The notes beneath the pieces were generated by a model. That model did not search any database. It was not told where the DNA came from and saw only the letters and a list, made by a program, of their open reading frames with translations. Below, piece by piece: positions 8,434-17,627 of a stretch of 64,000 nt of DNA; within the stretch, counting starts at the first letter, position 1, and each line of letters starts with the position of its first letter. The stretch comes from G963665495 sp963677785 (GTDB taxonomy: Bacteria > Desulfobacterota > Desulfovibrionia > Desulfovibrionales > Desulfovibrionaceae): NCBI GenBank assembly GCA_963677785.2, contig CAXXDH010000003.1, positions 3,968,001 through 4,032,000 of the forward strand, given 5' to 3'. Made by a program: the position numbers and the translations under genes.

Positions 8434-9345
8434 GTGAACGTACTCCTCCCCTTGTTTCTCATCATTTTTTTAGGTTATTTTCTTAGAAAAACACAGCTGT
8501 TGTCCCAGGAGTTCTGGACGGAAGCGGAACGCGCCACCTATTATATCTTTTTTCCTTGTCTGCTGGTAGGAAATCTGGCCATGGCCGATTTTGGAAATCT
8601 GCCCGCGTTGCCAATGTCTGGCGCTTTGCTTACCGGTATTATTTCCATCAGTACCATCGGCCTTTTTCTAAGAACCCGGTTGCCGTTGACGGATGCGGCT
8701 TTTACATCTTTTTTTCAGGGCAGTATTCGTCCGAACACGTACGTGGGAATAGCCGGTGCTGTAGCCCTGGCAGGTCCCGAAGGACTGACTCTGGCCGCCA
8801 TCGCCATTATCAGCATGGTACCTTTGGTTAATCTGCTTTGCGTTCCGGTTGTCGCACACTTCGGCACGCGCGAGCAACGCGGTATGAGCTATACGCTTTT
8901 GGAAATTATCAAAAATCCGCTGATATTAGGCTGTGTCGTTGGTTTTATTCTGAATTTTGGCGGGATCGAACTGCCCATTCAGGTTTATGAAGTTGTCCGC
9001 CTTCTGGGCCGGGCTGCTTTGCCTTTGGGCTTGCTTTCCGTAGGAGCCGGGCTGCAATTTAAGAATCTGCATGTGAATATGTTTGGTGTGGCTACCGCCA
9101 GCCTGTTCAAGCTTCTTTTGTTGCCGACGGTAACCGCACTTGCCTGTTTTCTGTACCATGTGACGGGAACGGCTGCGGTGACAGCAGTGCTTTTCGCCTC
9201 GCTTCCCGCTTCGTTTTCTTCGTTTATTCTTGCGCGCCAATTGGGCGGTGACGAACAGCTCATGGCCAAAGTCATTACCGTGCAAACACTATTGGCTACA
9301 GTGACTCTGCCGTTAACCACCGGTCTGGTCGAACTGATCAAATGA
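8434..9345 (+). CDS. AEC-family (auxin efflux carrier-like) transporter
   Basis: A 303-residue integral membrane protein with ten predicted helices in two five-helix halves, as in the AEC/bile-acid-sodium symporter fold. Family features: GYFLRKTQLL at the N-terminus, QGSIRPNTYVGIAGAVALAG after helix 3, the NPLILG stretch near residue 155, and SFILARQLGGD near residue 275. AEC proteins usually export organic anions such as malate; the substrate here is unknown. GTG start. Its TGA overlaps the rhomboid ATG by four bases, so the two are co-translated. Confidence 0.88.
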   Translation: MNVLLPLFLIIFLGYFLRKTQLLSQEFWTEAERATYYIFFPCLLVGNLAMADFGNLPALPMSGALLTGIISISTIGLFLRTRLPLTDAAFTSFFQGSIRPNTYVGIAGAVALAGPEGLTLAAIAIISMVPLVNLLCVPVVAHFGTREQRGMSYTLLEIIKNPLILGCVVGFILNFGGIELPIQVYEVVRLLGRAALPLGLLSVGAGLQFKNLHVNMFGVATASLFKLLLLPTVTALACFLYHVTGTAAVTAVLFASLPASFSSFILARQLGGDEQLMAKVITVQTLLATVTLPLTTGLVELIK

Positions 9346-9929
9346 CGGGCTACAAACAATCACCCGTACGACTGACGTATAATTCGCCAGTCATACTGAC
9401 GTTCTCTTTGTTGTGCGTGGTGGTCTGGCTGGTTGGAGTATTTTTTCCGAGATTGCAACTGCAGTTTTTTTCCGCATCTCCAGTACTCTCCCTGGCGTAT
9501 CCGGGGACGTTGCTCGGGCTGATCACGCATTGCCTGGGGCATGCGAACTGGAACCATTTATTGTCCAACCTCACGTTGATTCTTCTCCTCGGTCCCATGG
9601 TGGAAGAAAAGTTTGGATCACCGACGCTTTTCGTGCTGATACTGATCACGGCTTTTGTTACAGGACTTTGCAATGCGTTTTTTTTCGACACCGGGTTGAT
9701 GGGAGCAAGCGGCATTGTTTTTATGCTTATCATGCTCGGGGCCACGGCCAACAGTACGCAGGGGGATATTCCGCTGACGTTTATCCTGGTGACTCTGTTG
9801 TTTCTCGGACAAGAGGCGGCCGCCTTGTTTCAAGATGACTCCATATCGCAATTCGCCCATCTTCTGGGAGGCGTATGCGGTGGCTTTTTCGGCTTTTTGC
9901 TTCGGAAAAAGCCCGCGTCCGCCGGATAA
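9342..9929 (+). CDS. Rhomboid-family intramembrane serine protease
   Basis: 195 residues with six membrane segments. The catalytic dyad is visible: Ser123 in GASG and His173 in FAHLLGGVCGGFFG. The conserved HANWNHLLSN loop lies at 67-76, in the place of the family HxxxxHxxxN motif. Rhomboids cut transmembrane substrates within the membrane. The start overlaps the AEC transporter stop (ATGA). A short hairpin with arms AAGTGC/GCACTT (9930-9947) follows the stop but has no T-run. The substrate is unknown. Confidence 0.9.
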   Translation: MTGYKQSPVRLTYNSPVILTFSLLCVVVWLVGVFFPRLQLQFFSASPVLSLAYPGTLLGLITHCLGHANWNHLLSNLTLILLLGPMVEEKFGSPTLFVLILITAFVTGLCNAFFFDTGLMGASGIVFMLIMLGATANSTQGDIPLTFILVTLLFLGQEAAALFQDDSISQFAHLLGGVCGGFFGFLLRKKPASAG

Positions 9930-10046
9930 AAGTGCAATTGGGCACTTCAATCATTGCTTTCTCACTATCCTATTTTCTGCCGACACTGACGACGTTTTTT
10001 CTTGCCGACCAGATAAAGCCTTCCTGTTAGGAAAAAAATATAATTA

Positions 10047-10866
10047 GTCGTCCTTGAAGAACTCACAACTTATTAAGATGACTTAACAATATTCATGGAA
10101 TAATGTATCATCTTCAACCAGGAAATGTAGCAATACAGCAGAAAAGTGGTCGTAAAACTACAGAATCTGGAGCAGAGATGCAGGCGAAACCCAAGAAGAA
10201 TGACCAGGTGAATTTCCTCTACCAAGATCTCATTGACCAGCTGAATCCTTCGCATCCTTTGCTCAAGCTGGCCGAAAAAATTCCCTGGCAAATCTTCGAA
10301 GACGTGTTCATCCAGCTCTACTGTGGCGCGGGACGACCCGCAAAGCGTGTACGGCTTATGGTCGGCCTTTTGATCCTCAAACATGAGAACTTGAGCGACG
10401 AACGCGTTGTCGAGGCCTGGGTCCAGAATCCTTACTTTCAGGCGTTTTGCGGGGAGATCCACTTCCAGTGGCAACTTCCCTGTGATCCCTCCGAACTCGT
10501 CTATTTCCGTAAGCGAATCGGAGAGAACGGGGTGCGTTTGATTTTTGAATCCTCGGAGGACATTCATGGCTCGGACGCCAAAGAGACGGAAGTTCTGGTA
10601 GATTCGACAGTGCAGGAAAAGAACATCACTTTTCCGACGGATGTGAAGCTTCTGACAAAAATTATTCTGAAATGCAGAAAGATAGCTGAGGCAGAAGGCA
10701 TACAGCTGAGACGGGAATTGCCGCAACTGCTGCGCAAACGCGCCAAACGCCGCAAGGAAGACAAGCTAATCAGAACAATCGCTGGCGTGCTCATCCGGGA
10801 ACTCGAACGCAAGCTTCCCCGTGAAGCCCTGACACGCCACCAGGAAAAAATAGAGTTTTTTCGACA
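10047..10866 (+). mobile_element. Truncated IS5-family element (right part lost)
   Basis: The left end GTCGTCCTTGAAGAACTCAC matches the end of the intact IS5 copy at 44193-45651. Homology runs through the transposase N-terminal half and stops abruptly at about 10866, after which the sequence is unrelated. The distal half and the second inverted repeat are absent, so the copy is dead. Confidence 0.88.
10178..10866 (+). pseudogene. Truncated IS5 transposase
   Basis: The N-terminal ~230 residues of the same transposase that is complete at 44216-45520. Compared with that copy it lacks one residue near LKHENLSD and four residues near GIQLRRELPQ, and carries several substitutions. It reads through the break into about 38 unrelated residues and stops at 10984. 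The DDE catalytic half is missing. Confidence 0.85.
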
Positions 10867-11184
10867 AAGGGACTTGACCAGCCACCAGCCTAACAACTTG
10901 ACATTAAAAATTAATTTCGGATCAGCTAATTTTTCCGGTCGGAGTAATAGCGGCTGTACTCAAACTATCGAAGTACGCGAATAAGCGAATTGTGGAGATG
11001 TCTTGTTTGGTAGTGTCGTCTTCAAAGTGAACAGGCTCGGTAAGCGAAGATTATAGTATGAGCAAAAAAGAGGAGTTAAAAAATGACCGGGACAATCAGC
11101 CTGCAGTGCCCAAAGGGAGGTTCCATATTTGCCGCATGGCCTGTTCCATGTACTCAAGAACCGGGGGCTTGTCAGTATTGTCTG
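10867..11184. other. Gap between IS5 remnant and SprA-like gene
   Basis: About 320 bases with no convincing gene. A 47-codon frame (11058-11201, plus strand, AAAGAGGAG nearby) has no recognisable homology and runs into the convergent gene. I do not call it. Confidence 0.5.
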
Positions 11185-12087
11185 TTACACGTAGCTGTTG
11201 ACATAGCGGGCCAATTGTTCCTGATAGTTCTCGGTGTCGGTCATATCCTTAGAGGATGAGTCAGCTTCTTGCTTTGAGAGTATGGAAGAGTTCAGAGGAG
11301 CTGCTTTTTTTTGGTCAATGGCGTCCTGAGCGGACTCCAGCGCGTCTGCAGCAGTGCTTTCGGATACGGAGTTGTCTTCGGGTTTTTCAAGTGCCACATT
11401 CTGTTCTTCCGTCCGGGCTTCGGCCTCCATCTGGGCGGCTTTTGCGGCTACGTTCTGGTCCTGGGCGGAAGGACTCGCAGGCGCCAGGGCAGAGCGTCGG
11501 ACGTCTTGAGCCTTGTCCCGAGTAGCTTCCGGATCTCCGGGCACGCTGGCAACGTCCACGTAAACCTCACCGCCGACGGCATACTGTTTCCCGTCCGGCC
11601 CGGTTTCGTAGGTATAATTTGCGCTGCCCTGAACCACGCCGCCGCCTGCGGCGATGTGATCCTGTTCGTGCTTGCGAACTTCCTGGTCGCGATCCTGCAA
11701 ATCGCGTACGTCATCCTGTTCCGCTGGGGACAGCTTGGTATCGGTGGGGTCGGATACGTCTTCTCTTTCAGCCTGATTTCCCGCGGTAGTCGTTCCGGAT
11801 TCGGATTGTTCGCCGGCGCTCAGAGCGGCTTCGATGGTTACTGCCTGCAGTCCGCTGCGGTTGGAGCCTTCCTCCCACTCGGCCGGAGTGGCTTCGTAGA
11901 CTGCTTCAATGTTTCTGGGATCGGTCTCGGCATTGATGTCATCGGTGATACCCTGCGTCCGCGAATACATGGACTGACCGCACTGCGTACATATCGCCTC
12001 GCCGGAGACGCCTTTATGGCCACAATTCGGGCATTGGGACTGGCTGGTCACGGAACCGGCCAATGCTGTATCAATCGATTGGATCAT
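11185..12087 (-). CDS. SprA-related putative metalloprotease with N-terminal zinc ribbon
   Basis: 300 residues. N-terminal zinc ribbon (CPNCG at 19-23 and CTQCG at 33-37). A low-complexity acidic linker follows. The SprA-related core has RKHEQDHIAAGGG, where H140-E141-x-x-H144 forms an HExxH zinc-protease motif, followed by YTYETGPDGKQYAVGGEVYVDV and ALAPASPSAQDQNVAAKAAQME, both typical of this family. The C-terminus is an Ala/Glu/Ser-rich coiled region. No signal peptide, so it is probably cytoplasmic. Family members are known mainly as conserved proteins; activity on a particular substrate is not established. The neighbours give no clear functional link. Confidence 0.72.
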   Translation of the reverse strand: MIQSIDTALAGSVTSQSQCPNCGHKGVSGEAICTQCGQSMYSRTQGITDDINAETDPRNIEAVYEATPAEWEEGSNRSGLQAVTIEAALSAGEQSESGTTTAGNQAEREDVSDPTDTKLSPAEQDDVRDLQDRDQEVRKHEQDHIAAGGGVVQGSANYTYETGPDGKQYAVGGEVYVDVASVPGDPEATRDKAQDVRRSALAPASPSAQDQNVAAKAAQMEAEARTEEQNVALEKPEDNSVSESTAADALESAQDAIDQKKAAPLNSSILSKQEADSSSKDMTDTENYQEQLARYVNSYV

Positions 12088-12196
12088 CCTGCACCTCGAT
12101 AAAATTACTACTTAAATCGTTTATCGGCTGGTGGGAGTATAAACTTTAGTGGAAAAGATAATTATTTTTGACTTGATGAAAAATAGCTGTGATAGA

Positions 12197-12646
12197 TCAG
12201 AATTCTCGATCCAGGGCCAGATGGGAGAAATAGCCGACAACAGCAGCAATATAGTAGGGTGCGAGCATTTCCCAGGGGAGGTTGTAGAGCAGCAGGGGAA
12301 CGGCCAGGATTACGGCTGGAGTCAGCAGCATGGCCCACCAGGTATGCGTCCAGCCTCTGTGGTCTCCGATGGCCGGGAGCATGGCCGCAAGGCCTAGGAT
12401 GGCCGCCCATTTGTAATAGCCGTTTACCAAAAGCACGGCGTCCAGAATTGCCAGTAGACCGTAGAAGAATTTTCTGGCCATGGAGCTGGTATCCACATCC
12501 GGGAACAGTGAAGCCATGGCGCTGATGCAGATCAGTCCGGCCGCCAGCAGGGGCTCGGGACGGTAGATATCCAGATACCAGGCCGTTCCCAGGGCAAGAC
12601 CGCCGGTGAGCGTACCGCCGACCAAATGTGCTTTGTATTGTGGCAT
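12197..12646 (-). CDS. Membrane-bound DUF457/YdjM-like metal-dependent hydrolase
   Basis: 149 residues with four predicted membrane helices. Conserved polar motifs of the family are present: HLVGG at 7-11, LFPDVDTSS near 48, GDHRGWTHTWW near 95, and FSHLALDREF at the C-terminus, all carrying His/Asp likely to bind metal. The family (YdjM in E. coli) is membrane-located and poorly characterised. It ends a minus-strand run just downstream of sufB, 54 bases away, so co-transcription is possible. Confidence 0.75.
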   Translation of the reverse strand: MPQYKAHLVGGTLTGGLALGTAWYLDIYRPEPLLAAGLICISAMASLFPDVDTSSMARKFFYGLLAILDAVLLVNGYYKWAAILGLAAMLPAIGDHRGWTHTWWAMLLTPAVILAVPLLLYNLPWEMLAPYYIAAVVGYFSHLALDREF

Positions 12647-12700
12647 GATTGTAAAAAAGCGGGCGCGTCCGAAGGCGGCCCGCTTTGCTGGTGTTGCAGG

Positions 12701-13864
12701 TTAGAACATATCCTTTTCGGACTCGGAGATGGTTTTTTCCACCACTTCGGCGAGTTCCGGCGGCAGCCCCATGATATCCACATTGAGGAAGCCGCGTACG
12801 ATGGTCGACGTTGCCTCTTCCTCGTCCAGACCGCGCGCCATGAGATATTCGATCTCCTCCTGGGCGATTTTGCCCACGGCGGCTTCGTGCGAGAGTTCGA
12901 CCCCGGGAACCGTGCCTTCCAGTTCGGGGATGGCATGGATGCGTCCGTTGCCGAGGATCAACCCTTTGCATTCGAGGTGGCCTTTGGCGGGCACCGTATT
13001 GCCGCCGATAAATCCGCGGCTGATGACCGTACCGCCGGTGGTCAGTACGCGCGCGATGATTTCGCCGCGTGTTTCCGGGGCGTTCAGCAGAATTTTGTTG
13101 CCCGTGTCCACGTACGATCCCTCGGGAGCCACAATCACGCCGTTGAAGCGGGCGACCGCGCCGCGACCGTTCAGGTTGAGCACGGGGTACATCTGCAGAT
13201 CCTTTACCGGCTTGAGCAGAATATAGTTGTTGACGAATGAGGCGTCTTCTTCGAGCACGCCTGCCGAGCGCGGACGTACGGCCACATCCTCACTCCAGTT
13301 GTGGATCATGGTAAACGTCAGCTTGCCGCCTTTTTTGACGTAAAATTCCGAGATACCCAGATGGGCGGCTTCACGGGTGCCGTGGGCGACCGAACATCCG
13401 TTGATGATGTGCAGTTCGGAGTCTTCCTCCACCACAATGATGTTGTGGACGTTCTGGCCGACGCCGTCGCCTTTGATGAACAGGCAGGATTGTACGGGCT
13501 CGGTGATTTTCGCGCCTTTTTCCGTACGAATGAAATATCCGCCGTTGAGGTTTTCCGCAGTGGCCTTGGTATATTTGTCCTTGTCCTTGTCCACCAGCTT
13601 CCAGTAGTACTCGGGCAGTCCGTTGTATTTTTTCAGCGCGTCCTTGATGTCCATCACTTCCACACCCGGCTGGGTGGTTTTGCAATGGACTTTCGAATGG
13701 TTCAGCTGCAGAAAGGAACCGCTGCGTTCGCGTTCTTCCACGTCCACGCCGGCCATCAGCAGCTCGTGCTTGTCTTCGGGAGAAAGCGTCCGCAAGTCGT
13801 CAATGGCCCCGACTTCGGCTCCGTTGAATTGATATTTTGTCAGATCGACTTCATGTGCACTCAT
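12701..13864 (-). CDS. sufB: SUF scaffold protein SufB-like (minimal SUF/SMS type)
   Basis: 387 residues, shorter than the ~495-residue E. coli SufB. It is the beta-helix scaffold on which iron-sulfur clusters are built with the SufC ATPase. Family features: FIRTEKGAKITEPVQSCLFI in the helix core, INGCSVAHGTREAAHLGISE, FTMIHNWSEDVAVRPRSA, and the C-terminal HEAAVGKIAQEEIEYLMARGLDEEEA signature. The start at 13864 has GGAG at a good distance. sufC lies 13 bases upstream in the same operon. No sufD, sufS, sufE or sufA is adjacent, which fits the two-gene SmsCB-type system of anaerobes. Confidence 0.9.
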   Translation of the reverse strand: MSAHEVDLTKYQFNGAEVGAIDDLRTLSPEDKHELLMAGVDVEERERSGSFLQLNHSKVHCKTTQPGVEVMDIKDALKKYNGLPEYYWKLVDKDKDKYTKATAENLNGGYFIRTEKGAKITEPVQSCLFIKGDGVGQNVHNIIVVEEDSELHIINGCSVAHGTREAAHLGISEFYVKKGGKLTFTMIHNWSEDVAVRPRSAGVLEEDASFVNNYILLKPVKDLQMYPVLNLNGRGAVARFNGVIVAPEGSYVDTGNKILLNAPETRGEIIARVLTTGGTVISRGFIGGNTVPAKGHLECKGLILGNGRIHAIPELEGTVPGVELSHEAAVGKIAQEEIEYLMARGLDEEEATSTIVRGFLNVDIMGLPPELAEVVEKTISESEKDMF

Positions 13865-13877
13865 GTCGTTCTCCGCT

Positions 13878-14669
13878 TTAGGCTTGGATGGTATTCTCGA
13901 TGTTCATATTCGGATGCAGACAGCGTACACATTCCTGGTAGCCGTACTTGCTGATGTGGTCCAGAATATCACGAGGGTTGGCTTCACAGCATAAATGGCC
14001 GTTGTACAGCACCTGGCCGCGGTCCGCATTCACGTATTCGAGAATGTAGCCGGTGTGCGTGATGATCAGGCCGGATCTGCTTCGTTTACTTTTCAGTTCC
14101 TTCATGCTGACCTCAGGAACGGGAGTGATTTTTCCATCCAGCAGGGAACGAATGGTGTGTCCGATCAGCTGCATGTTTTCTAGGTCGACGCCGGACTCGG
14201 GTTCGTCGAAGAGCACCAGATGCGGCTGCTGGGACATGAGCTGCAGGAGTTCCGAACGCTTGATTTCACCTCCGGAAAAACCGGCGTTGATGTCGCGTTC
14301 CAGGAAGGTGTCAAAGTTAACTGATTTGGCAAGACCTTCCACATCCACTTCACGCCCCTGGCCGCACAACTGTACCAGATGTTTGGTCTTCAGGCCGTGA
14401 ATCGTAGGCGGACGCTGAAAAGACATGCCGAGGCCGAGACGGGAGCGTTCATTGATGGGCATATGCGTTATATCATGCCCGCGAAACCAGATTTTGCCGC
14501 CAGTGATGTCATAGTTTCCAAAGCCCATCAGAGACATGAGCAGCGTGGTTTTTCCCGAACCGTTCGGACCAAAAAGGATGAAAGTCTCGCCTTCGCGGAT
14601 GTGCAGGTTGATCCCTTTGAGCACTTCCTTGCCATCAATTGAGACGTGTAGATTTTCTATTTTGAGCAT
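13878..14669 (-). CDS. sufC: SUF ATP-binding protein SufC
   Basis: A 263-residue ABC-type ATPase that powers cluster assembly on SufB. Walker A GPNGSGKTT at 34-42, signature GFSGGEIKRSELLQ, Walker B LVLFDEPESGVD, and the H-loop in IITHTGYILEYV. GEIKRSE is diagnostic of SufC within ABC proteins. It is the first gene of the sufC-sufB pair. The C-terminus carries three cysteines (CEANP, ECVRC) not typical of E. coli SufC; their role is unknown. Confidence 0.93.
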   Translation of the reverse strand: MLKIENLHVSIDGKEVLKGINLHIREGETFILFGPNGSGKTTLLMSLMGFGNYDITGGKIWFRGHDITHMPINERSRLGLGMSFQRPPTIHGLKTKHLVQLCGQGREVDVEGLAKSVNFDTFLERDINAGFSGGEIKRSELLQLMSQQPHLVLFDEPESGVDLENMQLIGHTIRSLLDGKITPVPEVSMKELKSKRSRSGLIITHTGYILEYVNADRGQVLYNGHLCCEANPRDILDHISKYGYQECVRCLHPNMNIENTIQA

Positions 14670-15010
14670 TGCAACCTCTTATGCGGACCTGCCGCTTCTT
14701 GTATCTAGGTTCATCCGATCATCCGCGATGGATGGCAAGCCGGATGGTTTGCGTAGGAAACATACAGACAACATATGTCGTTGCCGCCTGCCGTCAATGC
14801 TTGGAGTAAAAAAAGCTTCGACTGCATTACGGTCAGGGCTGCGGGCATGGTGAATCGGGAAGGGGGCGGTAAGAAATTTTCTTAAGACACCCGTTGATTT
14901 CGCGTATTCTTGCCTTTAGGCGGCGTCTATAGTACGTTTTATGGATAAATGTAAAGAATTGAACCGGCCAGAATTGGTAGGAATCCACCTGCATAATGGA
15001 GGAGCAGACC
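14670..15010. other. Divergent intergenic region between sufC and the receiver gene
   Basis: 341 bases with no credible gene. It must hold the promoters for sufCB (leftward) and the receiver protein (rightward). I see no clear IscR-like or other operator, and no riboswitch. Confidence 0.4.
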
Positions 15011-15385
15011 ATGAATGATAAACGAATATTAATTGTTGACGACGAAAAACATATCCGGATGCTCTACAGCGGTGAATTCGAAGCGCTCGGGTATGTGGTA
15101 GCCACATCTGACGGCCTGGAAGATATCAAGCTGGTGCTTGAACGGGAAAAACCGCATGTGGTCATTCTGGATATCAATCTTGGCGCCGACCATACGGGGC
15201 TTGATCTTCTGGAGCAGATTCGCGAACAGGATTCCCGTATTCCTGTGGTATTGTGTACGGCATACGAGAGCTACCAGCACGATGCCAAGTCCTCCGCAGC
15301 TGATTACTATGTGGTCAAAAGCGTGGATCTGGGGCAGCTGAAAGACAAAGTCACCATGGCCATGGAAAAAGCCACCTTTGCTTGA
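15011..15385 (+). CDS. Stand-alone response-regulator receiver protein
   Basis: About 124 residues comprising one CheY-like receiver domain and nothing else. Acidic pocket D10-D11, phospho-acceptor D54 in VILDINLG, Thr/Tyr switch region in VVLCTAYESY, and conserved Lys in YVVKSVDLG. With no output domain it must act through a partner. The ATG at 15011 is chosen because GGAGGA lies just before it; an earlier in-frame ATG at 14996 has no ribosome site. No kinase is adjacent; the four-PAS kinase at 19-21 kb is the nearest candidate. Confidence 0.88.
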   Translation: MNDKRILIVDDEKHIRMLYSGEFEALGYVVATSDGLEDIKLVLEREKPHVVILDINLGADHTGLDLLEQIREQDSRIPVVLCTAYESYQHDAKSSAADYYVVKSVDLGQLKDKVTMAMEKATFA

Positions 15386-15435
15386 TTTTTTCTGTTCGTC
15401 GCATCAGTAGTCGGAATTATCTCGCCAATAAAAAA

Positions 15436-15464
15436 GCGCGGACAAATGCCGCGCCTGTTATTTT
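15436..15464. terminator. Terminator after receiver gene
   Basis: GCGCGG (15436-15441) pairs with CCGCGC (15449-15454), preceded by A-rich and followed by T-rich sequence, so it could serve both strands. A second GC-rich hairpin (GGACGCG/CGCGTCC) lies at about 15518-15538 on the nrdD side. Confidence 0.55.
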
Positions 15465-15572
15465 GTACTCGCAATCAGTTTACCGCATCAGGTTTCCTTG
15501 GCTTATGCGGACAAGGCGGACGCGTTTACTTCGCGTCCGGCCCTGCCGCATCTTCAACCAATTTGTTACAGG

Positions 15573-17627
15573 CTACATCAGGCTTACGCTTTCATAGACC
15601 ATACGGTCCTTGTACTCGGCCTGTTTGCCGCGGTTCCAGAGCGAAACCGGGCGGTAGTAGCCCACGATACGCGTATAGACTTCCGTGGGCCCGTGGCATT
15701 CGGGGCATTCGAACTGTTCGCCAGGGATGTAGCCGTGTTCCTTGCAGATGGAAAAGGTCGGCGTAATGGACAAATAGGGCAGCTTGGTGTTGGTGAAGGC
15801 TTTGACGATGAAGTTCTTCAGCGCTTCCTTGTCCGTCACGGACTCGCCCAGGTAGGTATGGAAGACCGAACCGCCGGTGTAGAGCGGCTGGAGCTTGTCC
15901 TGGTGTTCCAGGGCGAAGATCACGTCTTCGGTCATGCCCACGGGCAGGGCCGTGGAATTGGTATAGTACGGAGTACCGTTGCCCGAGGCGTAGATCTCGC
16001 TGTAAAGCGATTTGTCGATCTTGGCCAGGCGGTAGCTCGTCCCTTCGGCCGGGGTGGCCTCCAGGTTGTACAGGCTGCCGGTTTCTTCCTGAAAGCGCGA
16101 GGTCAGGTCGCGCAAATGGTGCAGCGTACGCTGCATCAGCCGCGTTCCGGCCGCGGTTTCAATGCCTTTGCCCAGCAGGTTCAGGCAGGCCTCGTGGCCG
16201 CCCACCAGGCCGATGGTGGAAAAATGGCCCTTGTAGCCGTTTTTCAGATAACGCCGGGTCCAGGGAAACATGCCGCGTTCGAGGTTGTCGTTGATCAGCT
16301 TGCGTTTGAATTCCAGCGAATTCTTGGCCAGCTCGGCGTATTCCGCCACCAGATCCAGAAAATCTTCCTCGCCCTGGGCCAGATAGGCCAGCTTGGGCAG
16401 GTTCAGCGTGACCACGCCGATGGAGCCGGTCAGATCGCCCGCGCCGAACAGGCCGCCGGTTTTCTTGCGCAGCTCGCGCAAATCCATCTGCAGGCGGCAG
16501 CACATCGAACGTACGTCTTCCGGATTCAGGTCCGAATTGATAAAGTTCTGAAAATAGGGCGCGCCGTATTTGGACGTCAGCTTGAGCAGCAGGTCGCCGA
16601 TCTCGCTTTCCCAGGGGAAATCCTTGGTGATGTTGTAGGTCGGGATGGGGAACGAAAAAATCCGCTTGTGGTAGTCGCCCCCGAGCATCACCTCCAGATA
16701 GGCCCTGTTGAACATCTCCATTTCGGGCAGATACTCGCCGTAGGTGCTGTCCCGCATCTCGCCGCCGATGATGATGCCCTCCTTGGCGATGTGCTTGGGC
16801 GGCACCAGGTCGAAGCTCAGGTTGGTGAACGGGCTCTGCCCGCCCCAGCGCGAGGTGGTGTTCAGATTGAAAACGAACTTCTGCATGGCCTGCAGCACCT
16901 GCTCGTACGTCAGCCCGTCGTGGCGGATGAAAGGCGCCAGATAGGTGTCCACATTGTTGAAGGCCTGGGCGCCGGCCCATTCGTTCTGCAAGGTTCCCAG
17001 GAAATTGACCATCTGGCCGAGGATCGAATCAAAGTGTTTGGCCGGTCCGGCGCAGGAGCGGCCCTCCAGGTTGAAGCCTTCGAGCAGCAGGTCCTTGAGG
17101 CTCCAGCCCGCGCAGTAGCCCGCCAGTCCGAAGGACAGGTCGTGGATGTGCACGTAGCCGTGGTTGTGCGCCTCGCGGATTTCCTGCGGGTATTTTTCCA
17201 GGGCATAGCGCGCCTGGATGGTGCCCGAAAGGTGCAGCATCAGCCCCTGGAACGAGTGGGACATGTTGGCGTTTTCATTGACGCGCCAGTCCGCCTTGTC
17301 CAGGTAGTTGTCGATGGTATCCGCGATGTCCAGGTACGCGGCTTTTTGTTCGCGGATTTCACGCCGTTTTTCGCGGTAAAGAATATATTTGCGGGCCACG
17401 TTGAAAAGCCGGGACTCCATGAGCACCAGTTCGACCGTGTCCTGCACCTGCTCCTGGGGGGGCGCGTCGGTGTCCGCAAGCTTGTCTTCGACCTTATGCG
17501 CAAGCCGCCTGGCCAACAGGGGGTCTTTGACGCCGCTGGCCTTCAACGCTTTGAATATGGCTTGTGCGATGCGGTCTGTCGACCATGTCTCCTGACAACC
17601 GTCCCGTTTCATTATTAATCTGGGCAT
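15573..17627 (-). CDS. nrdD: Anaerobic (class III) ribonucleoside-triphosphate reductase
   Basis: 684 residues. Glycyl-radical enzyme that makes deoxyribonucleotides without oxygen. An N-terminal ATP-cone (PRLIMKRDGCQETWSTDRIA) senses dATP/ATP. The catalytic barrel follows (HIHDLSFGLAGYCAGWSLKDLL near 157). The C-terminus has the zinc-type CPECHGPTEVYTRIVGYYRPV motif, where the Gly in RIVGYYRP carries the radical. AGGAGGG sits just before the ATG. The start lies inside nrdG: the two frames overlap by 134 bases, so nrdD translation is probably coupled to nrdG. Confidence 0.96.
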   Translation of the reverse strand: MPRLIMKRDGCQETWSTDRIAQAIFKALKASGVKDPLLARRLAHKVEDKLADTDAPPQEQVQDTVELVLMESRLFNVARKYILYREKRREIREQKAAYLDIADTIDNYLDKADWRVNENANMSHSFQGLMLHLSGTIQARYALEKYPQEIREAHNHGYVHIHDLSFGLAGYCAGWSLKDLLLEGFNLEGRSCAGPAKHFDSILGQMVNFLGTLQNEWAGAQAFNNVDTYLAPFIRHDGLTYEQVLQAMQKFVFNLNTTSRWGGQSPFTNLSFDLVPPKHIAKEGIIIGGEMRDSTYGEYLPEMEMFNRAYLEVMLGGDYHKRIFSFPIPTYNITKDFPWESEIGDLLLKLTSKYGAPYFQNFINSDLNPEDVRSMCCRLQMDLRELRKKTGGLFGAGDLTGSIGVVTLNLPKLAYLAQGEEDFLDLVAEYAELAKNSLEFKRKLINDNLERGMFPWTRRYLKNGYKGHFSTIGLVGGHEACLNLLGKGIETAAGTRLMQRTLHHLRDLTSRFQEETGSLYNLEATPAEGTSYRLAKIDKSLYSEIYASGNGTPYYTNSTALPVGMTEDVIFALEHQDKLQPLYTGGSVFHTYLGESVTDKEALKNFIVKAFTNTKLPYLSITPTFSICKEHGYIPGEQFECPECHGPTEVYTRIVGYYRPVSLWNRGKQAEYKDRMVYESVSLM

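Noticed and set aside
11058..11201. 47-codon frame next to the IS5 remnant
   Set aside because: Has a possible ribosome site but no homology and runs into the convergent gene; too weak to call.
15498..17618. 706-codon open frame on the plus strand
   Set aside because: Lies opposite nrdD along its whole length; composition (Gln/His/Gly-rich) is typical of a GC-codon shadow and shows no domain.
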